Assembly (NCBI GenBank): GCA_028282925.1
Contig: JANQGV010000312.1
Span: 1-62,362, forward strand
From: Thermodesulfobacteriota bacterium
GTDB taxonomy: Bacteria > Desulfobacterota > WTBG01 > CAIYCZ01 > CAIRTM01
Length of the DNA: 62,362 nt
Reading direction: 5' to 3'
The translations under genes and the position numbers were made by a program. The notes under the pieces are model-generated. The model saw only the letters and a program-made list of their open reading frames with translations. It did no database searches and had not been told where the DNA came from. Positions 37,316 through 46,010 of this stretch are shown piece after piece. Numbering within the stretch: position 1 is the first letter of the stretch; each line of letters starts with the position of its first letter.

Positions 37316-38712
37316 GCTTTTAACGCCTCCCTGCTGCGATATAATGAGGCGCCCGAACGGGCGGTAACATTGTAAGCACAAAAAGGAACAAGGCGGTCAT
37401 CCCGGCTCATGGTAAACAGATGACAGTAGCGCAATCGGTCGAGATCAAGTGTCCAGGCATCTTGAAACGCCATGCCGGAAATCGTGAAAGAATGTGTTTG
37501 GGCACGTTCAAGCACCATGTCCCAATCTCCGAGACTACACCCTTCTCGGGATTTCCGGATAGAGCCGTTTGTACAGTCCTGTTCAGGGTACGACCATGTC
37601 CGGGCAACAAACCTTCGTGCTTTATCTGCTCCGCCGGTACGATAGGGTACAGTTGTGCAACAGTTCAGACCATCTGCCGAACGGCTAAGCGCGTGCAGGG
37701 TGTTGTCGGGAAGTACGATAAAAGACCCGTTAAAAGAGCACAGTGGGTGCTCTGATGAAGGCGGCTTCAGGTTTTGTGCTTTTACCAGGCCGTCGGTCTG
37801 CTCAACAATGGCCGTCATAACCTCAGGCAGGGTGAAGCGGCTGCTGTCGGTAGGGGAGCCGTGGTATCTGCCGAAGTAGCTGATCGGCTGGAAATGGACG
37901 CCACGCACGGCGGGACTGTGTGCAATGCCGAACCTGATGATATCGCCGATAAGATGAGTGTTGATGCCCGGCACAAGGGTCGCAACAAGCACAATACCGA
38001 TATATTGTCTGGCGCATTGCTCAATTGCCTGCTGTTTTATCGAGAGGAGACGTTTGCCGCGCAGTCTGGTAAATACGGTGTCGTCGGTACCGTCGAACTG
38101 AAGATAGACGGTAGAAAGCCCTGCTTTTTTCAAGCGTCCCAGGAAAACAGCATCTTGTGACAGGCGGATACCGTTTGTGTTTATCTGGAAAAAAGTAAAG
38201 CCCATTGATCGACCCAGGGCGATTATCTCAGGTAAATCGTCACGTAAGGAGGGTTCGCCACCGGAAAGCTGGATATTAAATGGTCCGTTTGTATTAAGAA
38301 GCACCTGATACCAGCGCCTGATTGTTGCAAGGTCCGGATCTGGAAGGCTTGGGCCGCCTGACCCGGCAAAACAGATGCTGCATCCAAGGTCGCAACGCTC
38401 TGTTACTTCAAGCAGAACACAACAGGGTTTGTTGCGGTGCCGAAGGCAGGGGCCGCAGTCAAACGGGCAACCGGCCTGAGAAGGGGGGTGAGATTTTTCA
38501 TGGCAAGAGGACCTTTTGGCCTGTGCCCACGCAGGATACCTGCTTTGTTCACGCCAGCAGACAGTGGAAAAACGTCCGTGCTCAGGACAGTGCTTTTCAA
38601 AAAAAACAGAATCACCGCGATGTACCCTGCTCGCAGGAATACGCGTCAGGCATTCAGGGCAGAGACTCTCTGTTTCGTTCAGCACGTACGGGTTGCGGTT
38701 GTCACGGTGCAT
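37312..38712 (-). CDS. Radical SAM protein of the Mop accessory cluster
   Basis: Radical SAM enzyme of about 466 residues. Before the core there is a Cys-rich N-terminus (LCPECLTRIPA, HCPEHG, CPFDCGPCLRH). The SAM cluster motif is CDLGCSICFA (C-x3-C-x2-C), followed by QLSGGEPSLRDDLPEI. The C-terminal part has CSFNGSF, LNCCTT and VPFCAYNVT, possible auxiliary cluster ligands. The layout recalls the MoaA/tetraether-synthase-like radical SAM group. The frame is open to a TTG at 38739; ATG 38712 is a reasonable start, overlapping the upstream gene by 11 bp. No in-frame stop suggesting selenocysteine was found. It corresponds in position to DVU_1554. Reaction unknown. Confidence 0.82.
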   Translation of the reverse strand: MHRDNRNPYVLNETESLCPECLTRIPASRVHRGDSVFFEKHCPEHGRFSTVCWREQSRYPAWAQAKRSSCHEKSHPPSQAGCPFDCGPCLRHRNKPCCVLLEVTERCDLGCSICFAGSGGPSLPDPDLATIRRWYQVLLNTNGPFNIQLSGGEPSLRDDLPEIIALGRSMGFTFFQINTNGIRLSQDAVFLGRLKKAGLSTVYLQFDGTDDTVFTRLRGKRLLSIKQQAIEQCARQYIGIVLVATLVPGINTHLIGDIIRFGIAHSPAVRGVHFQPISYFGRYHGSPTDSSRFTLPEVMTAIVEQTDGLVKAQNLKPPSSEHPLCSFNGSFIVLPDNTLHALSRSADGLNCCTTVPYRTGGADKARRFVARTWSYPEQDCTNGSIRKSREGCSLGDWDMVLERAQTHSFTISGMAFQDAWTLDLDRLRYCHLFTMSRDDRLVPFCAYNVTARSGASLYRSREALKA

Positions 38713-39142
38713 AGTCGAGGGGGTCATAATTGTGTTCAATCAGCAGGTCCAGGGCCTTGTTGAAGGTGGTGATCATGATATCCTTGCAGGCGGTTTTATC
38801 GGGGCAGCCGTTCATAATCGCGCTGCAAGTGGTGCCGCCGTAGCGGTCACCGATTTCGTGGTTGAACCAGGCAACAAGATCGGTCAGCATGGTGGCATAT
38901 CCCGGCTTGTTGATTTCGGTATCAGCGCCTTTTCCGGCATAATAGGAGATAAGACAAATGCCGCCGGTCAGAACCCCGCAGACATTACCGCTGAAACCGA
39001 TACCGTGGCAGAGGCCTGACATTGTCCGTACTAAATCAGGGTTGGACCGCCCCTGCATATCAAGGGCCAGCATAAGCATGATTTGGCTGCAACAGTATCC
39101 TTTACCGTTCAACTCAAGCAGCTTAAAAGTCATGTCATCCAT
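38702..39142 (-). CDS. C-GCAxxG-C-C family protein
   Basis: A 146-residue protein of the putative redox-active C-GCAxxG-C-C family. Seen: GYCCSQIML near the N-terminus, GLCHGIGFSGNVCGVLTGG in the middle (the family's central motif, with GVLTGG for GCAxxG), and later Cys residues in TTCSAIMNGCPDKTACKD. The ATG at 39142 has a GGAG site upstream and overlaps the methyltransferase stop as TGATG. Members accompany metal or redox enzymes, but no biochemical role is established. Position corresponds to DVU_1555. Confidence 0.85.
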   Translation of the reverse strand: MDDMTFKLLELNGKGYCCSQIMLMLALDMQGRSNPDLVRTMSGLCHGIGFSGNVCGVLTGGICLISYYAGKGADTEINKPGYATMLTDLVAWFNHEIGDRYGGTTCSAIMNGCPDKTACKDIMITTFNKALDLLIEHNYDPLDYAP

Positions 39143-39846
39143 CAGCAAGGCTCCTTTTGTGCAATTGCAAGATAATAGCCCGTATGACAGTGCTCAGCTT
39201 TGCTTGACGAGCAGGCCGGGAGAAAGGCTTCCTGAAGCACGCCGCATGTTTCATTGTCAGCAGTAAGCATGATACGGGCGGTAAACTCCTTCAGGCTTTT
39301 TGTGTGGTCCTGAAGCGTCTTTATGCAAAATCCGACCGATGCGATCTCTAGCCCGATTTTTTCAATGGCTTCAGAGCGGGAGGCGGGGTGCGTATGGTTG
39401 AATAAACGGTATGAAAACGTATCGGATATAATTATATACCCGTCCGGAAGAAGTACGCGGTTGAATTCCTGCAGGGTTTTTTTCGAATCGGGCGTAAGAG
39501 AAAGGACGCATTCACAGATAATGCCCTCACAACAGGCGTCAGGCACGGGGAGCAGGTGGGCCGATGCCTGTGCAACAGGAAGGGGAGGGTGTTGCCTGCG
39601 ACAATCGACGAGCAGGCGTCCGGATATATCAATCCCATACGCCTTTAGTTTACGTTTTTTTCTCAGGTGTCGGACGGTAGTTCCATGCCCGCAGCCGATA
39701 TCGAGTATGCGGGCTCGGCTTGAAAAAGTGCAATACGAAAGAGCTTCCTCGGTGAGCGCCAAGCCACCGGGGCGTATCAGCCCATTATCAAAGGTTTGGA
39801 AAAAAGGCTGCTCATATGGTGTGTATTTACATGCTGTGTTCTGCAT
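39142..39846 (-). CDS. SAM-dependent methyltransferase of the Mop accessory cluster
   Basis: Class I methyltransferase of 234 residues: N-terminal FDNGLIRPGGLALTEEAL, SAM-binding ARILDIGCGHGTTVRHL, GIDISGRLL, and ICECVLSLTPD. The C-terminus carries Cys pairs (CGVLQ, ACSSSKAEHC) that may bind a metal. Start and stop each overlap neighbouring genes by one base (TAATG and TGATG), so translation is coupled through the cluster. Position corresponds to the DVU_1556 methyltransferase family. The acceptor is not known. Confidence 0.83.
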   Translation of the reverse strand: MQNTACKYTPYEQPFFQTFDNGLIRPGGLALTEEALSYCTFSSRARILDIGCGHGTTVRHLRKKRKLKAYGIDISGRLLVDCRRQHPPLPVAQASAHLLPVPDACCEGIICECVLSLTPDSKKTLQEFNRVLLPDGYIIISDTFSYRLFNHTHPASRSEAIEKIGLEIASVGFCIKTLQDHTKSLKEFTARIMLTADNETCGVLQEAFLPACSSSKAEHCHTGYYLAIAQKEPC

Positions 39847-40046
39847 TATTTGTCTTCAAGTATTTTTTCGGCTTCAGCCATTCTGCCGGTTGCAAGTTCT
39901 TCAGGTATGAGTACCAGCCCGCATGTGGTGCACTGAAACAGTTCAACCGGAAAAGCACTGCCTAGATATGCAATGTCGACTTTGGCTGTTTGGAGGGGAC
40001 GGCGGCAGTTATGGCACATCCAGCCAGAATCATTCTTGTTGGTCAT
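39846..40046 (-). CDS. Small CxxC redox/zinc protein (DVU_1557-like)
   Basis: A 66-residue protein with two CxxC pairs: CHNC near residue 10 and CTTC near residue 40, followed by GLVLIPEEL. The spacing fits a zinc ribbon or small rubredoxin-like redox protein. The ATG at 40046 has GAGGAG just upstream; a longer frame to 40124 lies within the preceding gene and is rejected. The stop overlaps the methyltransferase start as TAATG. Its conserved place in this cluster suggests a specific partner role. Confidence 0.75.
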   Translation of the reverse strand: MTNKNDSGWMCHNCRRPLQTAKVDIAYLGSAFPVELFQCTTCGLVLIPEELATGRMAEAEKILEDK

Positions 40047-42378
40047 GGTTCTCCTCAACAATTTCCATGCGGTGGCTGTAGGCGTTGTAAATGACGTACT
40101 CCGCATTCCGGCAGGCATACTCAACCCAGCAGGTTATGCGTTTCAGCTTGCGGTAAGCAAGAAAACGGCCTGTATCGGGGTTTGTGAATTTACGCCCTGT
40201 TTTTTCAGCATATTCAATCACGTCGCGTATATCCTGATCCAGGATGTATCGCTGATCCAGAATTTCCTGTGTTTCAGGAGTGATGGAAAGCCGTATGTTT
40301 ATTGTAGACTTCGGATCTGCTGCGTTTTCTCCCCAAAGGTTTATAAGCAGCCTGGTTTTAAGCTGCCGCCTGTTTTTTTGCCGCAGTGAGCTGCCGGGCG
40401 CACGGCGAGAAGCCCTTGAGTCTCTGTCTTCCTCAAACAGGAGATCAAGCATATGCAAAGCCCGCTTGCCCCGGGAAGCAAAAAAGTCCCGGCACACTGA
40501 ACAATACGTTACATACTCTTCCGGGGCCTGTTTAATGCGGTTGTCAATAACAGTGGTCGACAGGCCGGGATCAACAAACCACATCAAGCCTCCGTAGCCG
40601 CAGCATTCAGTTTTCTCACGGTTCAAAGGCAGCTCTTGCACAGTATACCCCAGATCGGTGACAATGGACCTGACATTTTCGTGCAGGGCGCTGTCGTGAC
40701 GGGTTGCGCAGGAATCGTGTAGAGCTACAGTAGAGGAGGCAGATTTTTTCTGGGCCAGTTGGATACTATCCGAGGCAAGCACTTCCCAGAGCGAAATAGT
40801 TTTCACATCGGGAAAATGGCTCGAAAGCATACGTTGACAACTGGGACAGGCAACAATCAACGGGGGGCGGCCAAGCTCGCTATAGCGCCGGTTAAAATCA
40901 TCACGTGCATTGCTCAACAGATCGTCACGTCCGGCCCAGTCGGCGGGGGCGCCACAACAGCGCAGCATAAGCCCGGTGTTTTCTGAAAAGGTGGTTCGCA
41001 ACAGGGCGTATGTTTTTTCAACGTGTTCGGGTGCGGAAGCGCTGAGCTGACAACCCGGGAAAAAGATGTAGTCGCTTTTATTGGTGCCGGGAGCGTGCCG
41101 GCTGAGCTCGCATTGTGCGCCGTTGCTGAAGTGCATGTCCTGAAGTGGAAAATCATGGGCGGAAGGGGGCATGCGGTTTTGATCAACCATTGTCCGCCGG
41201 GCCGTAGAGCAGACCTCTTCCATGTTAAGGCGGTTGGGGCAGACTTCGGCGCAGAGTCCGCACAGGCTGCACGAGTTAATGAGTTTGTTTGACTTGCGGG
41301 CACCCATCACAATCGACAGGTTGTTGTATATTTCCCGTACATACTTTTTGGGATAGCTGCCGTGTTGTTTCAGGTAGCTGCACACTTTTACGCACTCAAG
41401 GCACTGACACTGCAAACAGTGCTGTGCTTCTTGTAAAGCTTCTTCCCGGGAATATCCTGCTGCGGGATCATCAACGGTAACCAAGGTGCAAGGAGCCACC
41501 TGCTCGAGATTAGTGTAGAGCCGGGAGGTATAGACCCCCTCCTGAGAGCGGGAGGCGGTCAGGGAAGCACCTTGCAGATAGCGGTCTAAAGATGTGGCGG
41601 CATGCCTGCCATCGGCCACGGAATGGATGGGGGGATAGGGTCTATAGCCATACAGCAGGCTGCCGCCAGCAAAAATTCCAGGGGTACTGGTCATGTAGGT
41701 GCAAATTTCTTCTGCAGGATGCATGTTGCCGGTTAAAAGGTTCGGGAAATCAGATTCACTTCCGGTACCGGTGCCGATATACACCGCATCGCAGGAGCCA
41801 AGCAGGCTTTTCAGTCCGGATCGAGCCGTAACCTTTTCATTCAAACGAACCGTAATATTCAATTCGGAAAGAATCGAGAGCTCACGGTCAATGATATCCG
41901 GGGGCAAAACCTCCGGAGTGAAGGCTCTTAATTTCCCCCCAAGGACAGTGTTTTTTTCAAAGAGGGTAACTTCATAGCCCTTTTTTGCCAAATCAACTGC
42001 CGTGGTCAGGCCGCTGAGCCCACTCCCGATAACAGAAACTTTTTTGTTGCGGCGCGGCCTATGCCCGGCTTTCATCCTGTTGTCACCAAAGTCGGCACAG
42101 GCCCGTTCAAGGGCGGCAATCGACAAGGCGCCCCCTGATGCGGAGCGGTTACAGGCGGATCGGCAGGACTGATCGCAGATTCTGCCGATAATCCCTGGGA
42201 AAGGGATTTTTTTTAGCAAGCATTTCAACGCCGCTGAAAAGTCGCCTTCCGCAATGAGGGCATTGAGGGAGCGCACATCCACATGGACAGGGCAGCCGGC
42301 ACTGCACGGCGGAGCACACTCCTGTATGCATGTATCTTCGAGCTCTTTAAGTGTGTGTTGATCCATAATAAAAACCAC
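40030..42378 (-). CDS. GltD-like flavoprotein fused to HdrD-like CCG domains
   Basis: A 782-residue fusion. The N-terminus has GltD/NfnB-type iron-sulfur Cys residues (CAPPCSAGCPVHVDV, CDQSCRSACNR), then a flavin-binding region from VIGSGLSGLTTAVDL (about 116-130) with a shortened nucleotide domain. A 4Fe-4S motif CSLCGLCAEVCP follows near 375, then two CCG-type regions as in HdrB/HdrD (FFPGCQL...CCGAPADW and HDSCATRHD...ECCGYGGLMWF). A C-terminal domain from about 690 is unassigned. GTG 42378 has GGGGA seven bases upstream; ATG 42366 is possible. It lies 18 bp after mop, so it may transfer electrons between Mop and NAD(P)H or thiol/disulfide carriers. Confidence 0.82.
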   Translation of the reverse strand: MVFIMDQHTLKELEDTCIQECAPPCSAGCPVHVDVRSLNALIAEGDFSAALKCLLKKIPFPGIIGRICDQSCRSACNRSASGGALSIAALERACADFGDNRMKAGHRPRRNKKVSVIGSGLSGLTTAVDLAKKGYEVTLFEKNTVLGGKLRAFTPEVLPPDIIDRELSILSELNITVRLNEKVTARSGLKSLLGSCDAVYIGTGTGSESDFPNLLTGNMHPAEEICTYMTSTPGIFAGGSLLYGYRPYPPIHSVADGRHAATSLDRYLQGASLTASRSQEGVYTSRLYTNLEQVAPCTLVTVDDPAAGYSREEALQEAQHCLQCQCLECVKVCSYLKQHGSYPKKYVREIYNNLSIVMGARKSNKLINSCSLCGLCAEVCPNRLNMEEVCSTARRTMVDQNRMPPSAHDFPLQDMHFSNGAQCELSRHAPGTNKSDYIFFPGCQLSASAPEHVEKTYALLRTTFSENTGLMLRCCGAPADWAGRDDLLSNARDDFNRRYSELGRPPLIVACPSCQRMLSSHFPDVKTISLWEVLASDSIQLAQKKSASSTVALHDSCATRHDSALHENVRSIVTDLGYTVQELPLNREKTECCGYGGLMWFVDPGLSTTVIDNRIKQAPEEYVTYCSVCRDFFASRGKRALHMLDLLFEEDRDSRASRRAPGSSLRQKNRRQLKTRLLINLWGENAADPKSTINIRLSITPETQEILDQRYILDQDIRDVIEYAEKTGRKFTNPDTGRFLAYRKLKRITCWVEYACRNAEYVIYNAYSHRMEIVEENHDQQE

Positions 42379-42396
42379 AAAAGCGTCCCCGCTTTT

Positions 42397-45123
42397 TTAC
42401 GCGCAGGCTTTCAACTCCGCCAGAATTTTCTCAGGCAGGGCCGGAAGCTGTCTTACTCTGATGCCGCTTGCCCGGGCTATGGCATTGATAATGGCCGCAT
42501 GGGGAGACGTCAGCGGCAACTCGCCGACGCCTGCCGCACCGAAGGGTCCATGTTCGCGGGGGCTGTCAACATATATAATCTCAAGCGCATCGGGGATATC
42601 GTTTGTATAGGGCAGTCCGCAGGACATCATGCCGGTATGCTTTTGCAGGTCTTCAAAGTCTTCTGTCAGGGCCAGGCCGATACCCTGGGCTACGCCGCCG
42701 TATATCTGTCCGTCAACGGCAAGCTGGTTGTTGATTTTGCCGATATCGGCCACAACGGTCATTTTATCGACAACGGTTTTGCCGTTTGTCGTGTCAACAG
42801 CCACCTCGGCCATGAAAACGCCGTACATATAGACGGCAAAGGGGTTACCCTGGGCTTTCTCGTTGCAGTCGGTGTTCATGGAAGTGGACCACTTGCCGAT
42901 GTGGCGCAGGGGGATGTTTTCAGCAACCATTTCATCATAGGTGCGGAACGAGCCGTCTGCCTTTTTCATGGCCGCGATCAGGTTTTCGCATCCTTTTTTA
43001 ATTGCATTTCCGGTTACGACCTGTTGACGGCTACCCCCGGAAGGCCCGCTGTTGGGCGTGAGGGCGGTGTCGCTCAAAACAAGCTTAATGGCTTCGGGTT
43101 GAATGCCAAGGGGGAGCAGGGCCTCGTGGGCCGTTCCCAGAACGCCTATGTCGGCCCCCTGGCCGTGATCTTCCCAGGAGCAGCCAACGGTAACACCGTT
43201 CTTTGTGAGTTCGACCCAGGCTTCGGATGAATCGATGCCGTCGAGCCCGCAACCGTAGATGCCGATTGAAACACCCACGCCTTTTTTAACCGTAGCAGAT
43301 GATTCTTCCTGCGTCCGCTTGAGGGCGTCCTTGTAAAGAGGCCGTAGCGTATCGATCATTTCAGGCAATGAGTACACCTCGGGGGTTTGTCCTGTGGGCG
43401 TTGTATCTCCGGGGCGGTAGGCGTTTATATAGCGCAGCTCAAGGGGGTCGATTCCGGTTTTGTCGGCGAGCTCGTCCATCAGGCTTTCAGAAGCAAAGAA
43501 GCTCTGGGGAGATCCGTAGGCCCGGAAAGCCGATCCCCAGGCATGGTTGGTGCATACGGTCCGCCCGGTGCCCCTGATGTTCGGGATGCCGTATCCGGCG
43601 CCGATGAACTGGGCGCCGCGCAGGGTCAGCAGGTCGCCGAACTCGGAATAGGGACCGTGGTCGACGGTCCAGTCGCTTTCCATGGCAATGATCTTGCCGT
43701 CTTTATCGGCGCCGTATTTCAGGTTGATGAAAAAAGGAGAGCGCTTGCCGGTATAGGTTATATGCTGATGGTAATTATACTTCAGAAAAACGGGCCGGCC
43801 GGTTGCCATGCAGGCAACACCAAGCAGGGCTTCCATGGTGGGGCTGAACTTGTAACCGAAAGTGCCGCCTGAGGGGTTTTGCACAATGCGCAGCTTTTCG
43901 GGTTCAATGCCGAGTCCCGGCGCAATCATGGCATGATGCAGGTGAATACCGATGCTTTTGGAGTGGATGGTAAGCCGGTCCTTCTCGTCGTAATAGGCAA
44001 ACCCTACGTCGGGTTCAATGGTGAGGTGCGGCTGGCGCTGAACGTAAAAATTGTCTTCAACCACATGCTCGGCAGAATCCATCAGCGCCTTTGTATCGTC
44101 GCCTTTCTCGATCTTTTGTTCGAAATAGACATTGGGCGTGCCGGGGTGGATTTCAATGGCATCGTCGGCCATGGCTTCGGGCGCGCTCATGTAAGCCGGT
44201 AACTGCTCCAGGTCGGCGCGCACCTGTGCGGCCGCCTCGCGGGCATGCTTTTCCGTATCGGCGCAGACAATGGCAATGGCATCCCCATACTGAAATACCT
44301 TGGTGTCGCACAGAATCGGGCGGTCCCACCCGTCACCCTTGTTGGTGGGGAACGTAATCAGGCCGGTTATGCGGTTTTTTCCTTTAACGTCTTTGTGCGT
44401 GATCACCTTGTAGACGCCGGGCATGTTTTCGGCGGCCGAGGTGTCGATGGAAAGGATGTTCGCATGAGAGACGGTTGCCTGCACCAGGGCCAGATACAGC
44501 GTTTCGTCGGGAAGTTTTTTCTCAAAATCGGCACCATAGTCAAGGGTTCCGGTTACTTTGGCAACTGCAGACGGCCTGGGGTATTTGCTGCCCCAGATGC
44601 GGCCGTCTTCCGGCATTTTAAAAGCCAGGTCTTCCTGTTTCATTTCTCCACGTAAAACGCCGGCAGCGTCCATTACCGCGTCGACAAGCTGTTTGTAGCC
44701 AGTGCAGCGGCAGGCATTGCGGTGTTTCTGAAACCAGTCTCGCACTTCCTGGCGCGAGGGAGACTGGTTTTGGTCAAGCAGGGCTTTGGCAGAAACAATG
44801 AAGCCGGGAGTGCAGAAGCCGCACTGGGCGCCGCCGTGCACGATCCAGGCGAGCTGCAGGGGATGCAGATTGTCGGGAGTACCGATGCCTTCAATGGTGG
44901 TAATGCCGGCACCGTCGGGGATGCTTTTCATTTTTTTTACACATGAACGCACCACGGCTCCGTTCATGATTACCGAACATGAGCCGCACTGGGCTTCTCC
45001 GCAACCCACTTTTGTGCCGGTGAGCCCCAGTTGGTTGCGGATGACATCTGCTAGGGATGTTTCGTGGTCGGCAATGATATCCATTTTAATGCCATTGATA
45101 TGCAAGGTTTTTTTCAGTTTCAT
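42397..45123 (-). CDS. mop: Mop-type molybdenum aldehyde oxidoreductase
   Basis: Molybdenum hydroxylase of 908 residues, matching in length and single-chain layout the Desulfovibrio gigas aldehyde oxidoreductase. Two 2Fe-2S domains are at the N-terminus (GCGEAQCGSCSV and QCGFCTPGF...HRNACRCTGYKQ). The molybdopterin domain follows with AFRAYGSPQSFFASE, GGSRQQVVTGNA and the catalytic-Glu region GVGELPLTSPHAA near the C-terminus. No FAD domain is present, so an outside electron acceptor is needed; the neighbouring flavin/CCG fusion is a candidate. It oxidises aldehydes or hydroxylates a heterocycle. It heads the minus-strand cluster and is preceded by duplicated structured elements. Confidence 0.93.
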   Translation of the reverse strand: MKLKKTLHINGIKMDIIADHETSLADVIRNQLGLTGTKVGCGEAQCGSCSVIMNGAVVRSCVKKMKSIPDGAGITTIEGIGTPDNLHPLQLAWIVHGGAQCGFCTPGFIVSAKALLDQNQSPSRQEVRDWFQKHRNACRCTGYKQLVDAVMDAAGVLRGEMKQEDLAFKMPEDGRIWGSKYPRPSAVAKVTGTLDYGADFEKKLPDETLYLALVQATVSHANILSIDTSAAENMPGVYKVITHKDVKGKNRITGLITFPTNKGDGWDRPILCDTKVFQYGDAIAIVCADTEKHAREAAAQVRADLEQLPAYMSAPEAMADDAIEIHPGTPNVYFEQKIEKGDDTKALMDSAEHVVEDNFYVQRQPHLTIEPDVGFAYYDEKDRLTIHSKSIGIHLHHAMIAPGLGIEPEKLRIVQNPSGGTFGYKFSPTMEALLGVACMATGRPVFLKYNYHQHITYTGKRSPFFINLKYGADKDGKIIAMESDWTVDHGPYSEFGDLLTLRGAQFIGAGYGIPNIRGTGRTVCTNHAWGSAFRAYGSPQSFFASESLMDELADKTGIDPLELRYINAYRPGDTTPTGQTPEVYSLPEMIDTLRPLYKDALKRTQEESSATVKKGVGVSIGIYGCGLDGIDSSEAWVELTKNGVTVGCSWEDHGQGADIGVLGTAHEALLPLGIQPEAIKLVLSDTALTPNSGPSGGSRQQVVTGNAIKKGCENLIAAMKKADGSFRTYDEMVAENIPLRHIGKWSTSMNTDCNEKAQGNPFAVYMYGVFMAEVAVDTTNGKTVVDKMTVVADIGKINNQLAVDGQIYGGVAQGIGLALTEDFEDLQKHTGMMSCGLPYTNDIPDALEIIYVDSPREHGPFGAAGVGELPLTSPHAAIINAIARASGIRVRQLPALPEKILAELKACA

Positions 45124-45160
45124 AGTAACGCTCCCTTATGTGTTTAATAATTACTCACCG

Positions 45161-45287
45161 GGAGACTGACGGAGAACGCCCATCTACGGTGTTGCGCTCA
45201 CCCTTCGTCACTGCGACGTACAGACATGTACGCCTCATTCCCAAGGGTTTCGCGCGCCTTGTATCTGAACATTCTCCAGCAGTCTCC
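45161..45287. repeat. Fold-back intergenic repeat, copy 1
   Basis: The ends pair as GGAGACTG-AC-GGAGAA with TTCTCC-AG-CAGTCTCC. The interior holds CGTACAGACATGTACGCCTC and a later GGGTTTCG segment. A related sequence (CGTACAGATGAGTACGCCTC, then GGCTTTCG) occurs at the right edge of the window. The pattern suggests a dispersed non-coding element. Confidence 0.65.
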
Positions 45288-45313
45288 TTTTATTTATTTC
45301 GGCAGATTTTTAG

Positions 45314-45500
45314 CGGAAATGGTGAGGAGCGCGCGTGGATATACCGATGATGCAGAACTCTGGCTATGCAGACATGCCGGTTCTGCAGAGTGGCGTGCTT
45401 TGTCCCCTTGCCAAATCCGGGAGGCGGTAGCCTTTCGGCATCCACCCTATCGGCTGCAGCTCCATGACGGTTGTTTTAGGAGGGGCAGCTCGGGGTTTTA
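45314..45500 (-). repeat. Structured element upstream of mop, copy A
   Basis: Near-identical to copy B in its central part. On the minus strand, toward mop, it has a GCC-GAAA-GGC tetraloop hairpin inside a longer GGTGG/CCGCC stem, then CTCCCGGATTTGGCAAGGGGACAAAGC written as separate conserved blocks, and a GCAGAAC/GTTCTGC hairpin. The strong stems and conserved loops suggest either an RNA regulator of mop or a mobile palindromic element. Confidence 0.6.
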
Positions 45501-45596
45501 GTGTCGGTTTTGCTCAGGCCCTACAAAGTCTTTTTCATTTACAGTCTCCCGTTACGATTGTTTCCCAGCAGACCATTGGTTGTGACGTTGTTTATT

Positions 45597-45787
45597 CGGA
45601 AAAGGTGAGGAGAAAAGCAGGTAAAAGGTACCGGTGATGCAGAACGCTTACAATGCAGCCATGCAGGTTCTGCAAAGAGGTGTGCTTTGTCCCCTTGCCA
45701 AATCCGGGAGGCGGTAGCCTTTCGGCATCCACCCTATCGGCTGCAACTCCATGACGGTTGTTTTAGGAGGAGCAGCTCGGGGTTTTA
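45597..45787 (-). repeat. Structured element upstream of mop, copy B
   Basis: Second copy, 283 bp from copy A in the same orientation. Differences cluster in hairpin arms: the GCAGAAC/GTTCTGC outer stem is kept while its interior changes from CCGGCATGTC to CCTGCATGGC. The GAAA tetraloop hairpin and the block around CCGCCTCCCGG are unchanged. Confidence 0.6.
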
Positions 45788-46010
45788 TTATTAGATATTA
45801 TTTTTGTATGTTTTACCAAAAAAGTCAATTAGAAACAAAGTGCTGCCGAAAATCATGAGCCAAACAGAAAATGTCACCCGGTTTGGGGGTATTTCGTAGT
45901 TATAATAACCAGTTATGTAGAAATTATTTGACCCAATTATTTTTTTATGTTAATTAAATTTATCTGTATCAAGGAAGTCATTTAGCACATATATTTACAT
46001 ATAAAAAGGT

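Noticed and set aside
42283-43230. 315-residue plus-strand frame across the start of the GltD/CCG fusion and the end of mop
   Set aside because: Spans two well-supported minus-strand genes in antisense; translation is low complexity (GNG, VAVG).
45226-45501. 91-residue plus-strand frame in the interval before the AOR operon
   Set aside because: It runs through the fold-back repeat and copy A of the structured element; copy B does not keep the frame, so it is not coding.
45314-45787. Cobalamin or c-di-GMP-I (GEMM) riboswitch for the duplicated element
   Set aside because: The B12 box (GCCACTG with AGCCAGGAGACC-type context) is absent, and the GGACGCAAAGCC core of GEMM is not matched; only a loosely similar GGACAAAGC is seen.
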